The notes under the pieces: model-generated
Told to the model about the DNA's origin: nothing
The model's database searches: none
Seen by the model: only the letters and a program-made list of their open reading frames with translations
Translations under genes and position numbers: made by a program
Shown: positions 54,703 through 64,000 of the stretch, piece after piece
Layout: the number at the start of each line of letters is the position of its first letter
Numbering within the stretch: position 1 is the first letter of the stretch
Assembly (NCBI GenBank): GCA_905182185.1
Contig: CAJJAP010000007.1
Location: 122,524 to 186,523 of the forward strand
Reading direction: 5' to 3'
Source of the DNA: an uncultured Candidatus Poseidoniales archaeon
GTDB lineage: Archaea; Thermoplasmatota; Poseidoniia; Poseidoniales; Poseidoniaceae
Length of the DNA: 64,000 nt

Positions 54703-54752
54703 CAGTAATGTCGCCGAGTAGTTCTTTGTAAACCTTCGCAGTGACACCAGTT

Positions 54753-57374
54753 TCAAGCACGGTTTCTACGGCTACCTATCATTGCTGCTCCAAGTAGAGC
54801 CACAATGCCAAGTGCTGCTGTGAATCCTGGTAGGAATCCATCACCATCTGCTGAAATGTCATCATCATTGCTTCCATCACCTAGACCGATTATAGTTAGA
54901 TTACCAGATTCAACGTGATAGCCATCTGTCCATGTAACATCAAAGACATAGGTACCATCATAACCAGCAGGAACAGAAAGCATGAGACTTGCTTCTGCGG
55001 TTGCAGTTGAGGTATATGTGGAGGTTAGATTCAAATCAGCGTTAGCGATTGTTACAGTCATGTCGTCTCCTTCAGGATCACTACAGACGACAGAAATCAT
55101 GTATTTAGCGCCATCAACAAGGTCGATAATGTAATCTCCACTCTCAGGTGCAGCTCCAATGCCCACTCTCACATCGAATTCACCATCAGGTAGCATCATT
55201 GCATATGCATAAGCACAAATTGGGAATCTGTTTGTATCAAGATCTTCCCAATCATTATCTTCGGTAGCATCAGGTAGTTCTCCACCATCAGTCTTTACTA
55301 GATTGAAAGTGACAGTTCCACTGTCATCAGGACAGTCTTCAGTGAACCAAGCATTATTGAATTCTTCATATGCGAATGACATATTGTTAGCTGAATCACT
55401 AACACTGGATACACTCCAAGTATCACTGTTATGAATCCAAATGGAATCTACATCGCATCCTTCATCATCAGATATATTATCTTCACTTGAATCACCATCT
55501 TCGATCGTCCCCAATAGTGAAGAGTATGTGTTGTTGAATCATGCATATGCTGTTGTATCGAATGCGACAACCTCTACCATTATCATGACTATTTCACTTT
55601 CATTTACATTGCTCTCATCAATGCCAACCAGGCCTTCAATTTCCATCCATTGATCAACTCGTGTACCATTCTGGCCGTCTAATTTCATCATAGTGCCATT
55701 TGGCTCATCGGAACCATCTTCACAGTCAGCCTCACCATCATCGTACCATGACATTGGAATTTCTGCTCCGGATCCTTGAACATGTCCTCATCCTCATCCT
55801 CAATCACCGTCACCTTCACCTTCTGCTTCATCATCTCAATAAAGGAGTCCACTTCATCTTGTGAAACTTCACCATCATTATTGCCCAAGAACATATCAGC
55901 CATCATTGCATACATTGCAATTCGCTTCAGAATCGTCAGTAACCATTGTACTCATTGACCATGACAAACTCCATCGATGGTCGTCATCCCATTGCTCGAA
56001 CCAGATGTCGAAGCCTTGCGAAACGAACTCCATATCTTCGCCTTCTTCATTATCAGTACCATATGACTCATCCCCACCATCGTAAGGACAATCATCGTAT
56101 CCATCGTTTACTTGATGAATCCAAATTTCGCTTCCATCAGAACATTCAAACCAGTTTATTTCGTTTCCATCAACATCATACTGTTGCTCATCGGAACCAT
56201 CATCACAATCTTCTTCGCCGTCATTTACCCACTCTAGTGGAATTTCTTCACCATTGTCACAAATGAACGTGTCTTCACTACCGGTGCCATTTGGCTCATC
56301 TGAACCATCTTCACAGTCAGCCTCACCATCATCGTACCATGACATTGGAATTTCTTCACCATTGTCACAAATGAACGTGTCTTCTACTTCTTCGCACTGC
56401 ATATAGTCTCCATAACAGAAAAAGGTTCCGTCATAGGCAAGATAGTTTGTTGTGCTACTCTCGATTAACACCGATGCCCAGTAGTCTCCATATGATTGAT
56501 TATTGCTAGAAAGAATCTCGTCAATATCAAAACCTATTGAAGTAGTGTTTGAATCAATCGTGCCATTATCCCATGTTTCAAAACTGGTAAAGTCACCAAA
56601 ATCTGTTCCAATGGTTGCAGAGTAATGGAGTGTTGAATTATCTGGCATATCATAAAGGTCAACTGTCATCATCATTGTAGTGTTATTATAAAAAATATAG
56701 ATACTAGGTTCTACTGGCTCTTCTCCAATTTGGATACAGATCTCATCAGAATCTATTTCGAAACCATCAGCAGTTTCAGCGATTAAGAATAAGCAAAAGT
56801 ATCCATCGCCTTGTCCTCCAATATCAATCGTATCTCCATTGGAGACATTATACAATACTTGTTCATTTCCTGTCCATTCATCGAAAAGCGAAGCGGTGAT
56901 TGTTTCATTGCTTACATTAATTCCTGTAACAAGTAATGTAGCAACCATGGTAGTCTCGTCATATATGATATCAACTTGAGTTTCTGAACAGTTCAGGCCC
57001 ATGCAGATAGTTCCATCTACAGAGCCATAATAGTAATCATTCCAAACCGATATACTCAACATGTAATATCCGTCGCTAAGATTGGTGGTGAGTGAGACAT
57101 TCGCGGTAGGAATATCGAAACCTTCGACATAGAATTGTTCATTCCAATCATAATCCATTATTGAAACAGCATAATCGAATGTTGTTGTATTGAGTAAAGG
57201 TGTTGGAATAATGGTCACAGTTCCTGTTTCGTTGTCCCAATTCCAATCAAAACCATGTTCCTCGTCATGGTCGGCGGAGGAGATTCCAGCAAAAGTTGTG
57301 GTAATTAATGCAAGAGCCAAAAAGATGGCACCAGCAGGCTTTCGTATTGACATAGTGATTTGTGTCATAATCAA
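54753..57374 (-). CDS. Secreted Asp-rich surface protein with LDLa-like repeats, EF-hand-like segment and PGF-CTERM-like tail; broken into four ORFs
   Basis: ORFs 55896-57374, 55688-55915, 55539-55754, 54753-55514; signal peptide; FICDNGEEIP..W..DGE.DC.DGSDE repeats; FLPGFTAALGIVALLGAAMIGSRRNRA C-terminus. Confidence 0.65.
55693..55764. repeat. 72-bp near-identical repeat, copy 1
   Basis: 71/72 identity by eye to 56284-56355 (single mismatch tcatcG/tcatcT). Confidence 0.9.
56284..56355. repeat. 72-bp near-identical repeat, copy 2
   Basis: See 55693-55764; encodes SWYDDGEADCEDGSDEPNG. Confidence 0.9.
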
Positions 57375-57560
57375 TAATTTTTGGGTTTAGCATATAAATA
57401 TTTAGCCGGCAATAAAGAATTAATCTGTTTTCTTGTAATTATTCTTCAGCAGGAGCTGAATACCAACGCCCTTGGAATTAATTTATTAGATTACAGCATA
57501 CTTTGTTCAATCCATTGCATGTCTCTGAAAAGATAGGCTTCGGTTATAGGGTTAGATTAT

Positions 57561-58016
57561 ATGCAATATGTTGGAGGCAAATACATGAACTGGAGTTTAT
57601 TTGCCATATTCCTAATTTTAGGTTTTACATTTTCAACTTCAGGTTGTCTTGGAACGAGTGAGGTTCGTTACACTTACTCGATGGAAGATTCAACAGATAA
57701 TACAAACTCGGATGATACCTCCGATCTCCTGTTCACACTTACTTTAAACAGTGGAATGGATATGGCAATTTCCGAATTAGATATAATTGTCAAGCAAAGG
57801 GGCACCTCTCACGTCTGTGCAACCTCTGGTGGTGAAGGAAACTGCACTATAGTACAGTTATTTGATTCAGATGAATCACTATGGGAAATTGGCGAAACTT
57901 TGATGATCAATGAAAATGGTGTTGATATCTGTTCGAATGATTGCATCATCACACTCGCTATCTCTGGTCCGAAAGATGCCAAGATAATTGGCCCGACCAT
58001 CATCAGCACTTCATGA
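57561..58016 (+). CDS. Small secreted lipoprotein
   Basis: MNWSLFAIFLILGFTFSTSGCLG lipobox; Asp/Asn/Thr-rich linker. Confidence 0.7.
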   Translation: MQYVGGKYMNWSLFAIFLILGFTFSTSGCLGTSEVRYTYSMEDSTDNTNSDDTSDLLFTLTLNSGMDMAISELDIIVKQRGTSHVCATSGGEGNCTIVQLFDSDESLWEIGETLMINENGVDICSNDCIITLAISGPKDAKIIGPTIISTS

Positions 58017-58130
58017 AAGTGATTCGGCGTCTATTGAAATCAATCAACAAGGTTTGCGCCATCTCATCTGAAGATACCTCCTGAGTTATCCCCAAAATCA
58101 ATCTAATCATAAAGACAAATCCACTGATGT

Positions 58131-59670
58131 TCAAACCAACCACAAACCTATAGAATTATACCAAGATTGGTAGGAATAGCAATTCGCATCGGCCGAGTAT
58201 ATCATCAGATAACTGCTCCCAGTGAAAATAGTAGAATCCCACTCAAGGTCGATAGTGAAAGTTCCATCTGCATTTGCAGTATAACAAGTGTAAACCCATT
58301 GGGAATCTTCGACATCGTATTGAGCGACTCCAAACCTTTGTTGTGGGCTAAAGGTTTGCCCAGTTAAGACATAGACTCTATCCAATTCTGCTACAGAGCA
58401 GGGAATAGAAGAATTCAACTGGATTCCCATCGTAATGAATTGATTACTTTGGCATGATGAATAATCAAATGTTAATCCTGAATTGACATATATATTTTCA
58501 GATGTAGCACTAACTCCCCAAAATGGTGAGCCTCCACTAATATTTTCAAATTCGTAAAACAATAATGGCATTGAATGACCTGACAAATCTTTAATCTCAA
58601 AGTGAAGATGTGGCCCTGTACTCCAACCCGTATTTCCACTCAAAGCGATGTTTTGTCCAGCATCGACACTATCGCCAACTTCGACAAGTGATCCATTTAC
58701 AGTCAAATGTGCATACATAGCAAAAGTGGAATCTCCATGGTCAATAATGACGAAATTTGATTCGTTTTCACAGGCTGATGTGGGGACATCCAGTGGAAAA
58801 GTTCTCCACTACTTGAATTACAATTCCCGATATGGCCGCAACTATAGTAGTGTTTTCTGGGATAGGGAAATCAACAGCATTTAGCATGTGATCATTGTGG
58901 CTGACAAAACCGTTTGAGGCCTGAGATACTGTAATATTAAATCCATACTGAAAGGGTAAGTACGTCCAAACGATATCCTTAGAGATACACTTGCCATTCA
59001 TTTCTTTTGTGTTGCTTGAACATGTAAGTTGCCCATTCTCAAGTTGCTCTATCTGCTCCTCAAGGACCGTTATATTACCAGATAAAGTAGTAGTGAGATT
59101 TTGATAATAATCGCTTTGAGATTGTAAAACAGCGATAGCAGCATTATTATCAGACAATTGTTGTTGGAAATCTGCGATGGTAGCATTATTATCAGATAAT
59201 TGTTGTTGTAAATCTAGTAGTGAACTATTGAGCGAAACGATAGTCGCATTCAATGAGGTCATGTCGTTTTGCAAACTTTCAATCGATGCGTTCAAAGCAT
59301 CACTTTGCTCACCAGAAGTTGAAAGAGAATCATTCAAATCCATTTGCAATTGACTTAAAGCAGTTAAATTATCTGATAATTGTATTTTAATCTCATCTAT
59401 CTGCAAGTTTAATCCGCTGGCATTTACTTCCGATTGGTTGTACTCCATCCGCCAATAGCGAAGTACAATCAAAATATCTTCTCTCTCATCTTGCAAAGAT
59501 TTTATGTCGTCATTTAATTGCTGATTGATATCATCAACTGTCGATTTGTCCTGGTCTAATTGAGTATATTCATCTTCAATTTGCATATTATTGGAAACCG
59601 TCAAAACATTTCCGATTCCACTCAAGCCGATAACTAGAATCATTACCAGTGTCAAATTATTTGTCGCCAT
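58131..59670 (-). CDS. Coiled-coil + M23 (LytM-like) peptidase-domain protein, split by a frameshift at ~58790
   Basis: TM anchor, heptad coiled coil, then [88 protein letters not shown] after removing one G. Confidence 0.8.
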
Positions 59671-59754
59671 AACTAAAGCACAAATTAATTCTTATTTCAA
59701 ACGATGCTGCTTTAATGTAAGTCAATTGAATCATAAAGACAATTGCATTTACCA

Positions 59755-60216
59755 TTATTCTTCCAAGTCAAGAAGATTTACACCTTGTTCTACTTGGTCA
59801 CCAGCATTGAAATTAATCGCAGTAACTGTACCATCTGTTGATGCAACGATTTTATGCTCCATCTTCATCGCTTCTAAGATCATCAAAGTAGTCCCAGCAC
59901 TCACTTCTTGACCAACTGAAACCATTACTTCGAGAACTTTTCCTGGCATTGGTGCTGTCAATCCACCTTGTTCTTCACTGGCATTAGCCCCTGGTTCAAT
60001 TCTTTCCAGTTTGAAAGTGTGGCCACTGAGATGAATCCACCAAACATCACCAACCTTGGCTGCTCTTGCAAGATGCACTGAACCATCTGCAGTTGTTACT
60101 TGCAATCTGCCATCATTGAGAATCTGGCAAGATTGGCCTTCATACAACCATGAATCTCCTTGCTTAGAGATATTGACTTCAACTAATCCATCTGCACTTT
60201 TGAACTGGTTCTGCAT
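59755..60216 (-). CDS. Biotin carboxyl carrier protein
   Basis: GLTAPMPGKVLEVMVSVGQEVSAGTTLMILEAMKMEHKI. Confidence 0.93.
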   Translation of the reverse strand: MQNQFKSADGLVEVNISKQGDSWLYEGQSCQILNDGRLQVTTADGSVHLARAAKVGDVWWIHLSGHTFKLERIEPGANASEEQGGLTAPMPGKVLEVMVSVGQEVSAGTTLMILEAMKMEHKIVASTDGTVTAINFNAGDQVEQGVNLLDLEE

Positions 60217-61805
60217 CAAGGAAACCTCCTGTTCAAAGTGTGGAATGGGCTGACTGGACCATCGGATATGACTTGATTGGAATTGGAAGAAGTTCTGCGC
60301 TGTAGCCCATTCACCTCTGCACAAGAAGCAACTAATAGTGCAGCACTTTGAATTGATTGAGAAACATTAGGCGACCAGCCATTAGGCCAAAGTCTGTCGA
60401 TTGTGGTAGTATCGGTTGTTCCGTTAATCACCTCTGATTGGTCGCACAATTCTCGCAAGAATCTGATATTGGTAGTAGTTCCTAGAACTACAAATTCGTC
60501 CAGTGCTCTTCTCATTCGCTGTAATGCTTCAGGGCGACTTGGTGCCCAAACGATTAGTTTTGCAAGCATTGGGTCATAATTTGGTGTGACTTCGTCTCCC
60601 TCTCTAACGCCGGTATCCAAACGGACACCTGGGCCTTCAGGGGGTGAGAATACTGCTAATTTTCCAATTGCTGGAAGGAAGTTATTGGCTGCATCTTCTG
60701 CATATAATCGCACTTCAATAGAGTGACCGCGTATCATCAAATCTCCACATGACATCGGTTCACCGGCTGCGATTCTCAATTGCTCTCTAACCAAGTCAAC
60801 GCCTGTAACCAATTCTGTAACCGGATGTTCAACTTGAATTCGCGTATTCATTTCAAGGAAAAAGAATTCACCATTAGGCGCTAATAAGAACTCAACAGTC
60901 CCCGCACCTTCGTAATCAACTGCTTGTGCTGCTGCAACAGCAGCACTTCCCATAGCGTCTCTTATTTGTGCAGTCATCGTTGCACATGGCGCTTCTTCGA
61001 ATACTTTCTGATGTCTTCTTTGAACACTGCACTCTCGCTCTCCAAGGTGAATAGTTCTGCCATGCCTATCGGCAAGAATTTGAATTTCAACGTGCTTAGA
61101 ACCGGTTAGTAATCTCTCAATATAGACTCGGCCATCACCGAATGCTGCAATCGCTTCTCGGCGAGCGCCTTGGGCAGATGAAATCAATTCGCTTGGATCA
61201 TGAACTGCCCGCATTCCTTTACCACCACCGCCACTTGATGCTTTGAGAAGAAGTGGATATCCGACTCTATGGCTGGCATTTTCAATTGCGATAAGCGCAG
61301 CCTCTTCTTCAACCTCTTCGATTTCTTCACCAGGAATTACAGGAACTCCAGCATTACGCATGGTGATTCTGGCAGTCATCTTATCGCCCATTTGAGTGAT
61401 TGCAGCCGGACTTGGTCCGACCCATTGGATTCCCGCATCCCCTACTGCTTGAGCAAAGTCTGCTCTTTCTGATAAGAATCCAAAACCAGGATGAATTGCA
61501 TCGGAGCCTGTTGCTGCTGCGATTCGTAAAATCTGTTGTTGGTCGAGATAGGTTTGTGCAATCGTATCTCCACTGAGTTGTACCGCTTCATCAGCTAATT
61601 CAACGAACAGTGATTTTGCATCATTGCTTGCGTATATTGCCACTGATGCAATTCCAGCCTCACTACAAGCACGGAGAATTCGGCAAGCGATTTCACCACG
61701 GTTTGCCACCAGAACTTTAGTCAGTTTGTTGGCCATAATCTCACCTCTTACAATTTGAAATCGCTTATTCGCTTTCTGGCTTCCAATTGGCTGGGCGCTT
61801 GTCAA
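60216..61805 (-). CDS. Biotin carboxylase (acyl-CoA carboxylase alpha chain; start probably MANKLTKVL)
   Basis: VLVANRGEIACRILRAC, KASSGGGGKGMR, ERECSVQRRHQKVFEEAP, FFLEMNTRIQVEHPVTE. Confidence 0.96.
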   Translation of the reverse strand: MTSAQPIGSQKANKRFQIVRGEIMANKLTKVLVANRGEIACRILRACSEAGIASVAIYASNDAKSLFVELADEAVQLSGDTIAQTYLDQQQILRIAAATGSDAIHPGFGFLSERADFAQAVGDAGIQWVGPSPAAITQMGDKMTARITMRNAGVPVIPGEEIEEVEEEAALIAIENASHRVGYPLLLKASSGGGGKGMRAVHDPSELISSAQGARREAIAAFGDGRVYIERLLTGSKHVEIQILADRHGRTIHLGERECSVQRRHQKVFEEAPCATMTAQIRDAMGSAAVAAAQAVDYEGAGTVEFLLAPNGEFFFLEMNTRIQVEHPVTELVTGVDLVREQLRIAAGEPMSCGDLMIRGHSIEVRLYAEDAANNFLPAIGKLAVFSPPEGPGVRLDTGVREGDEVTPNYDPMLAKLIVWAPSRPEALQRMRRALDEFVVLGTTTNIRFLRELCDQSEVINGTTDTTTIDRLWPNGWSPNVSQSIQSAALLVASCAEVNGLQRRTSSNSNQVISDGPVSPFHTLNRRFP

Positions 61806-62628
61806 GGAATGAAGAAAGGCCTTCCTGTCCTTCGTTTGATGCGCGCATTTTGCTAGTGAAGTTAAGAGTCCAATCTCTCAATTCAGCATCACTCTCGGTA
61901 AATCTATCAAACTCTAGTGTCAATTGTTTTGCTAATGTTACAGCACATGGCCCTGTGGTTAAGACTTCAGCGATTACTTTGTCAACCTCTGCAATCATTT
62001 GCTCTTCGCTCTCTACCAACTTTTCAATAAATCCAGTGCGCAACGCTTCTTCACCATCTATACGACTGGCCATCATCGCTAGTCTTCGGAAGCAAGCAGA
62101 ACCTAATCTTCTGTAGACATAAGGTCCTATCACCGCTGGGAGAATTCCCAATTTCCCTTCCGACAAAGCGATTTTGATATTTTCGTTAGCGATTACGTGG
62201 TCACAGCAAGCGATCAATCCAGCGCCGCCGCCGAGTGCGACTCCTTGAACTGCGGCGATGGTAAAACAAGGGTGAGACCAAAGTCCGTTGAATAAACTGT
62301 CAAGTCTTTCAGAATCTGCACGGTTTTCTTCAGCACTATTAGCGCCAGCATCACGCATCATGTTGATATCTGCGCCTGCACAAAAATGACGCCCTGCACC
62401 TGAGATTACCAGTGTTCTTAGGAAAGGTTGGCCGTTTTCATCAACCAGTGAATCCAAAGCACCAGCGCTTCTTTGTGCTGTCCATTGCAATACTTGACAC
62501 AATTCTGTTATCATTTGAACGTTAAGTGCATTGAACTTGTCTTCACGGTTTAGTGTGATGTGGCAGGCAGAACCTGAAATCTCTACACTAATCAATTGCG
62601 TTTGAGGTGGATTTTGCATATTTACCAT
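61765..62628 (-). CDS. Enoyl-CoA hydratase/isomerase family (methylglutaconyl-CoA hydratase-like)
   Basis: RTLVISGAGRHFCAGADINMMRDAG, AAVQGVALGGGAGLIACCDHVIA; located between carboxylase subunits. Confidence 0.9.
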   Translation of the reverse strand: MVNMQNPPQTQLISVEISGSACHITLNREDKFNALNVQMITELCQVLQWTAQRSAGALDSLVDENGQPFLRTLVISGAGRHFCAGADINMMRDAGANSAEENRADSERLDSLFNGLWSHPCFTIAAVQGVALGGGAGLIACCDHVIANENIKIALSEGKLGILPAVIGPYVYRRLGSACFRRLAMMASRIDGEEALRTGFIEKLVESEEQMIAEVDKVIAEVLTTGPCAVTLAKQLTLEFDRFTESDAELRDWTLNFTSKMRASNEGQEGLSSFLDKRPANWKPESE

Positions 62629-62670
62629 GATTAAAACTCCAATTGCATTTTTAATTTTCTAATTGCATTA

Positions 62671-64000
62671 TCACATTCGGAATACACCGAATTTATCATC
62701 AGGCATTGGTGCATTTCTCGCTGCTGCCAAACACAATCCCAATACATCTCTTGTATCTCTAGGATCGATAATTCCATCATCCCATAATCGGGCTGTTGAA
62801 TAGTATGGTGAACCTTCTGTTTCGTACTTGTCCAATATCGGCTTTCGGAATCCATCTAACTCAAGCCCTTCCATCGGAGGCAATCCTTCTCTGGCCCTCT
62901 GGTCTTGTTTGACCGTAGTCAGTACATCAGCTGCTTGAGGACCGCCCATTACTGAAATACGTGAGTTTGGCCACATGAAGAGGAATCTTGGGTCATAGGC
63001 TCTGCCACACATACCATAGTTGCCAGCACCGTGAGAACCACCGATGATAACTGTGAATTTAGGAACATTAACACAGGATACTGCCGTTACTAATTTTGCA
63101 CCATCCTTAGCAATTCCACCTGCCTTCGTATGCCTTACCGACCATGAAACCAGTTATATTTTGTAAGAATACCAATGGGATTCCTCTTTGACCACACAAC
63201 TCAACAAAGTGAGCACCTTTCAATGATGATTCAGAAAAGAGAATCCCGTTATTGGCGACGATTCCAACTTTGTGGCCATGAATATGAGCAAAGCCACAAA
63301 CCAGTGTTGTTCCATATCTGGCTTTGAATTCATGGAATCTTGAACCATCGACTATTCTCGCGATTACTTCTTTGATAGCCAGTGGGGTACGGTTATCGCT
63401 TGGAATTAGACCTAGTAAGTCATTGACATCGTGTGCTGGCTCTTCAACTTCAGCAAAGGCTGCTGGTGCTAATTGCCTTGGACCGAGATTCTCAACGACA
63501 TTGCGAACCATTCGTAATGCTTCAATCTCATCTTCTGCGAAGTGATCTGCAACACCGGATTGAACCGTATGGACTTCAGCACCACCTAATTCCTCAGCAG
63601 TAACCTCTTCTCCAGTCGCTGCTTTGACCAGTGGAGGGCCAGCAAGGAAAATCGTTCCATTGCCTTTGACTATGATAGATTCATCCGACATTGCTGGAAC
63701 ATATGCCCCTCCAGCAGTACAAGAACCGAGAACTGCTGCAATTTGGGCAATTCCAGTCGCCAGACATCTTGGCTTGATTACGGAAGATTCTACCGAAATG
63801 GCCAATATCTGGAAATACTTCATCTTGCAATGGCAGGAATGCGCCACCTGAATCTACTAAGTAGATACAAGGAAGGTGGTTTTCATGAGCGATTGACTGA
63901 GCACGAATATGCTTTTTAACAGTCATTGGATAGTAACTTCCACCCTTTACAGTTGCATCATTAGCAACGAATAGACATTCTCTCCCATGTATCATTCCAA
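62671..64000 (-). CDS. Acyl-CoA carboxylase beta (carboxyltransferase; methylcrotonyl-CoA carboxylase-like), split by two frameshifts and truncated by window end
   Basis: ORFs 63681-63995, 63107-63847, 62671-63012 join to [21 protein letters not shown]...[27 protein letters not shown]...[19 protein letters not shown]...[22 protein letters not shown]. Confidence 0.9.

Noticed and set aside
55539-55541. In-frame TGA as recoded Trp or selenocysteine
   Set aside because: Only one case, in a gene already broken twice within 400 bp; other genes terminate cleanly at TGA and no supporting element is visible
59130-59220. ~42-bp tandem repeat as a regulatory or CRISPR-like element
   Set aside because: It encodes a 14-residue coiled-coil period ([28 protein letters not shown]), not spacer-repeat architecture
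59755-61805. Biotin carboxylase / BCCP boundary looked like another frameshift
   Set aside because: The BC ORF ends naturally and the BCCP starts at MQNQFKSADG with a TGATG overlap, a normal translationally coupled gene boundary
1-64000. CRISPR arrays, transposases, integrases, prophage or defence islands
   Set aside because: None recognised in the ORF translations or as regularly spaced direct repeats; gene content is mostly core metabolism and surface proteins

Overview
The window reads as a compact archaeal chromosome segment. Its lineage looks like Marine Group II / Poseidoniia-type Euryarchaeota, but that is inferred from gene content (MC1 chromatin protein, CDC48/VAT ATPase, DacZ, Lhr helicase, archaeal-type PyrBI, many large secreted Asp-rich proteins) and not from any marker search. 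Coding density is high, with no rRNA, tRNA, CRISPR array or transposase that I could recognise. Core genes include the thrS 3' end, pyrBI, a TtuA/Ncs6-like tRNA thiolase, cdc48, an aldehyde dehydrogenase, sdhCAB, lhr, a folC-like ligase, a dCMP deaminase, serS, a sirtuin and a methylcrotonyl-CoA-carboxylase-type cluster running off the right edge. Most interesting: (1) a presenilin/SPP-like GxGD intramembrane protease carrying a ~370-aa ectodomain; (2) secreted minimal LDL-receptor-class-A-like repeats in a protein with a PGF-CTERM-like sorting tail; (3) a macro-domain protein translationally adjacent to a DacZ c-di-AMP synthase; (4) divergent Hjc-like and RuvC-like nucleases; (5) a Roadblock plus giant coiled-coil gene pair behind a structured leader; (6) a multi-hairpin ncRNA candidate at 25.6-25.9 kb; (7) a duplicated palindrome ATCCCCCTTTAGGGGGAT / TTCCCCCTTTAGGGGGAA with a covarying pair, upstream of two genes. 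A window-wide pattern of 11 apparent frameshifts, 9 of them +1 and most repairable by removing one G from a G run, most likely reflects systematic sequencing indels. It affects annotation of several genes.
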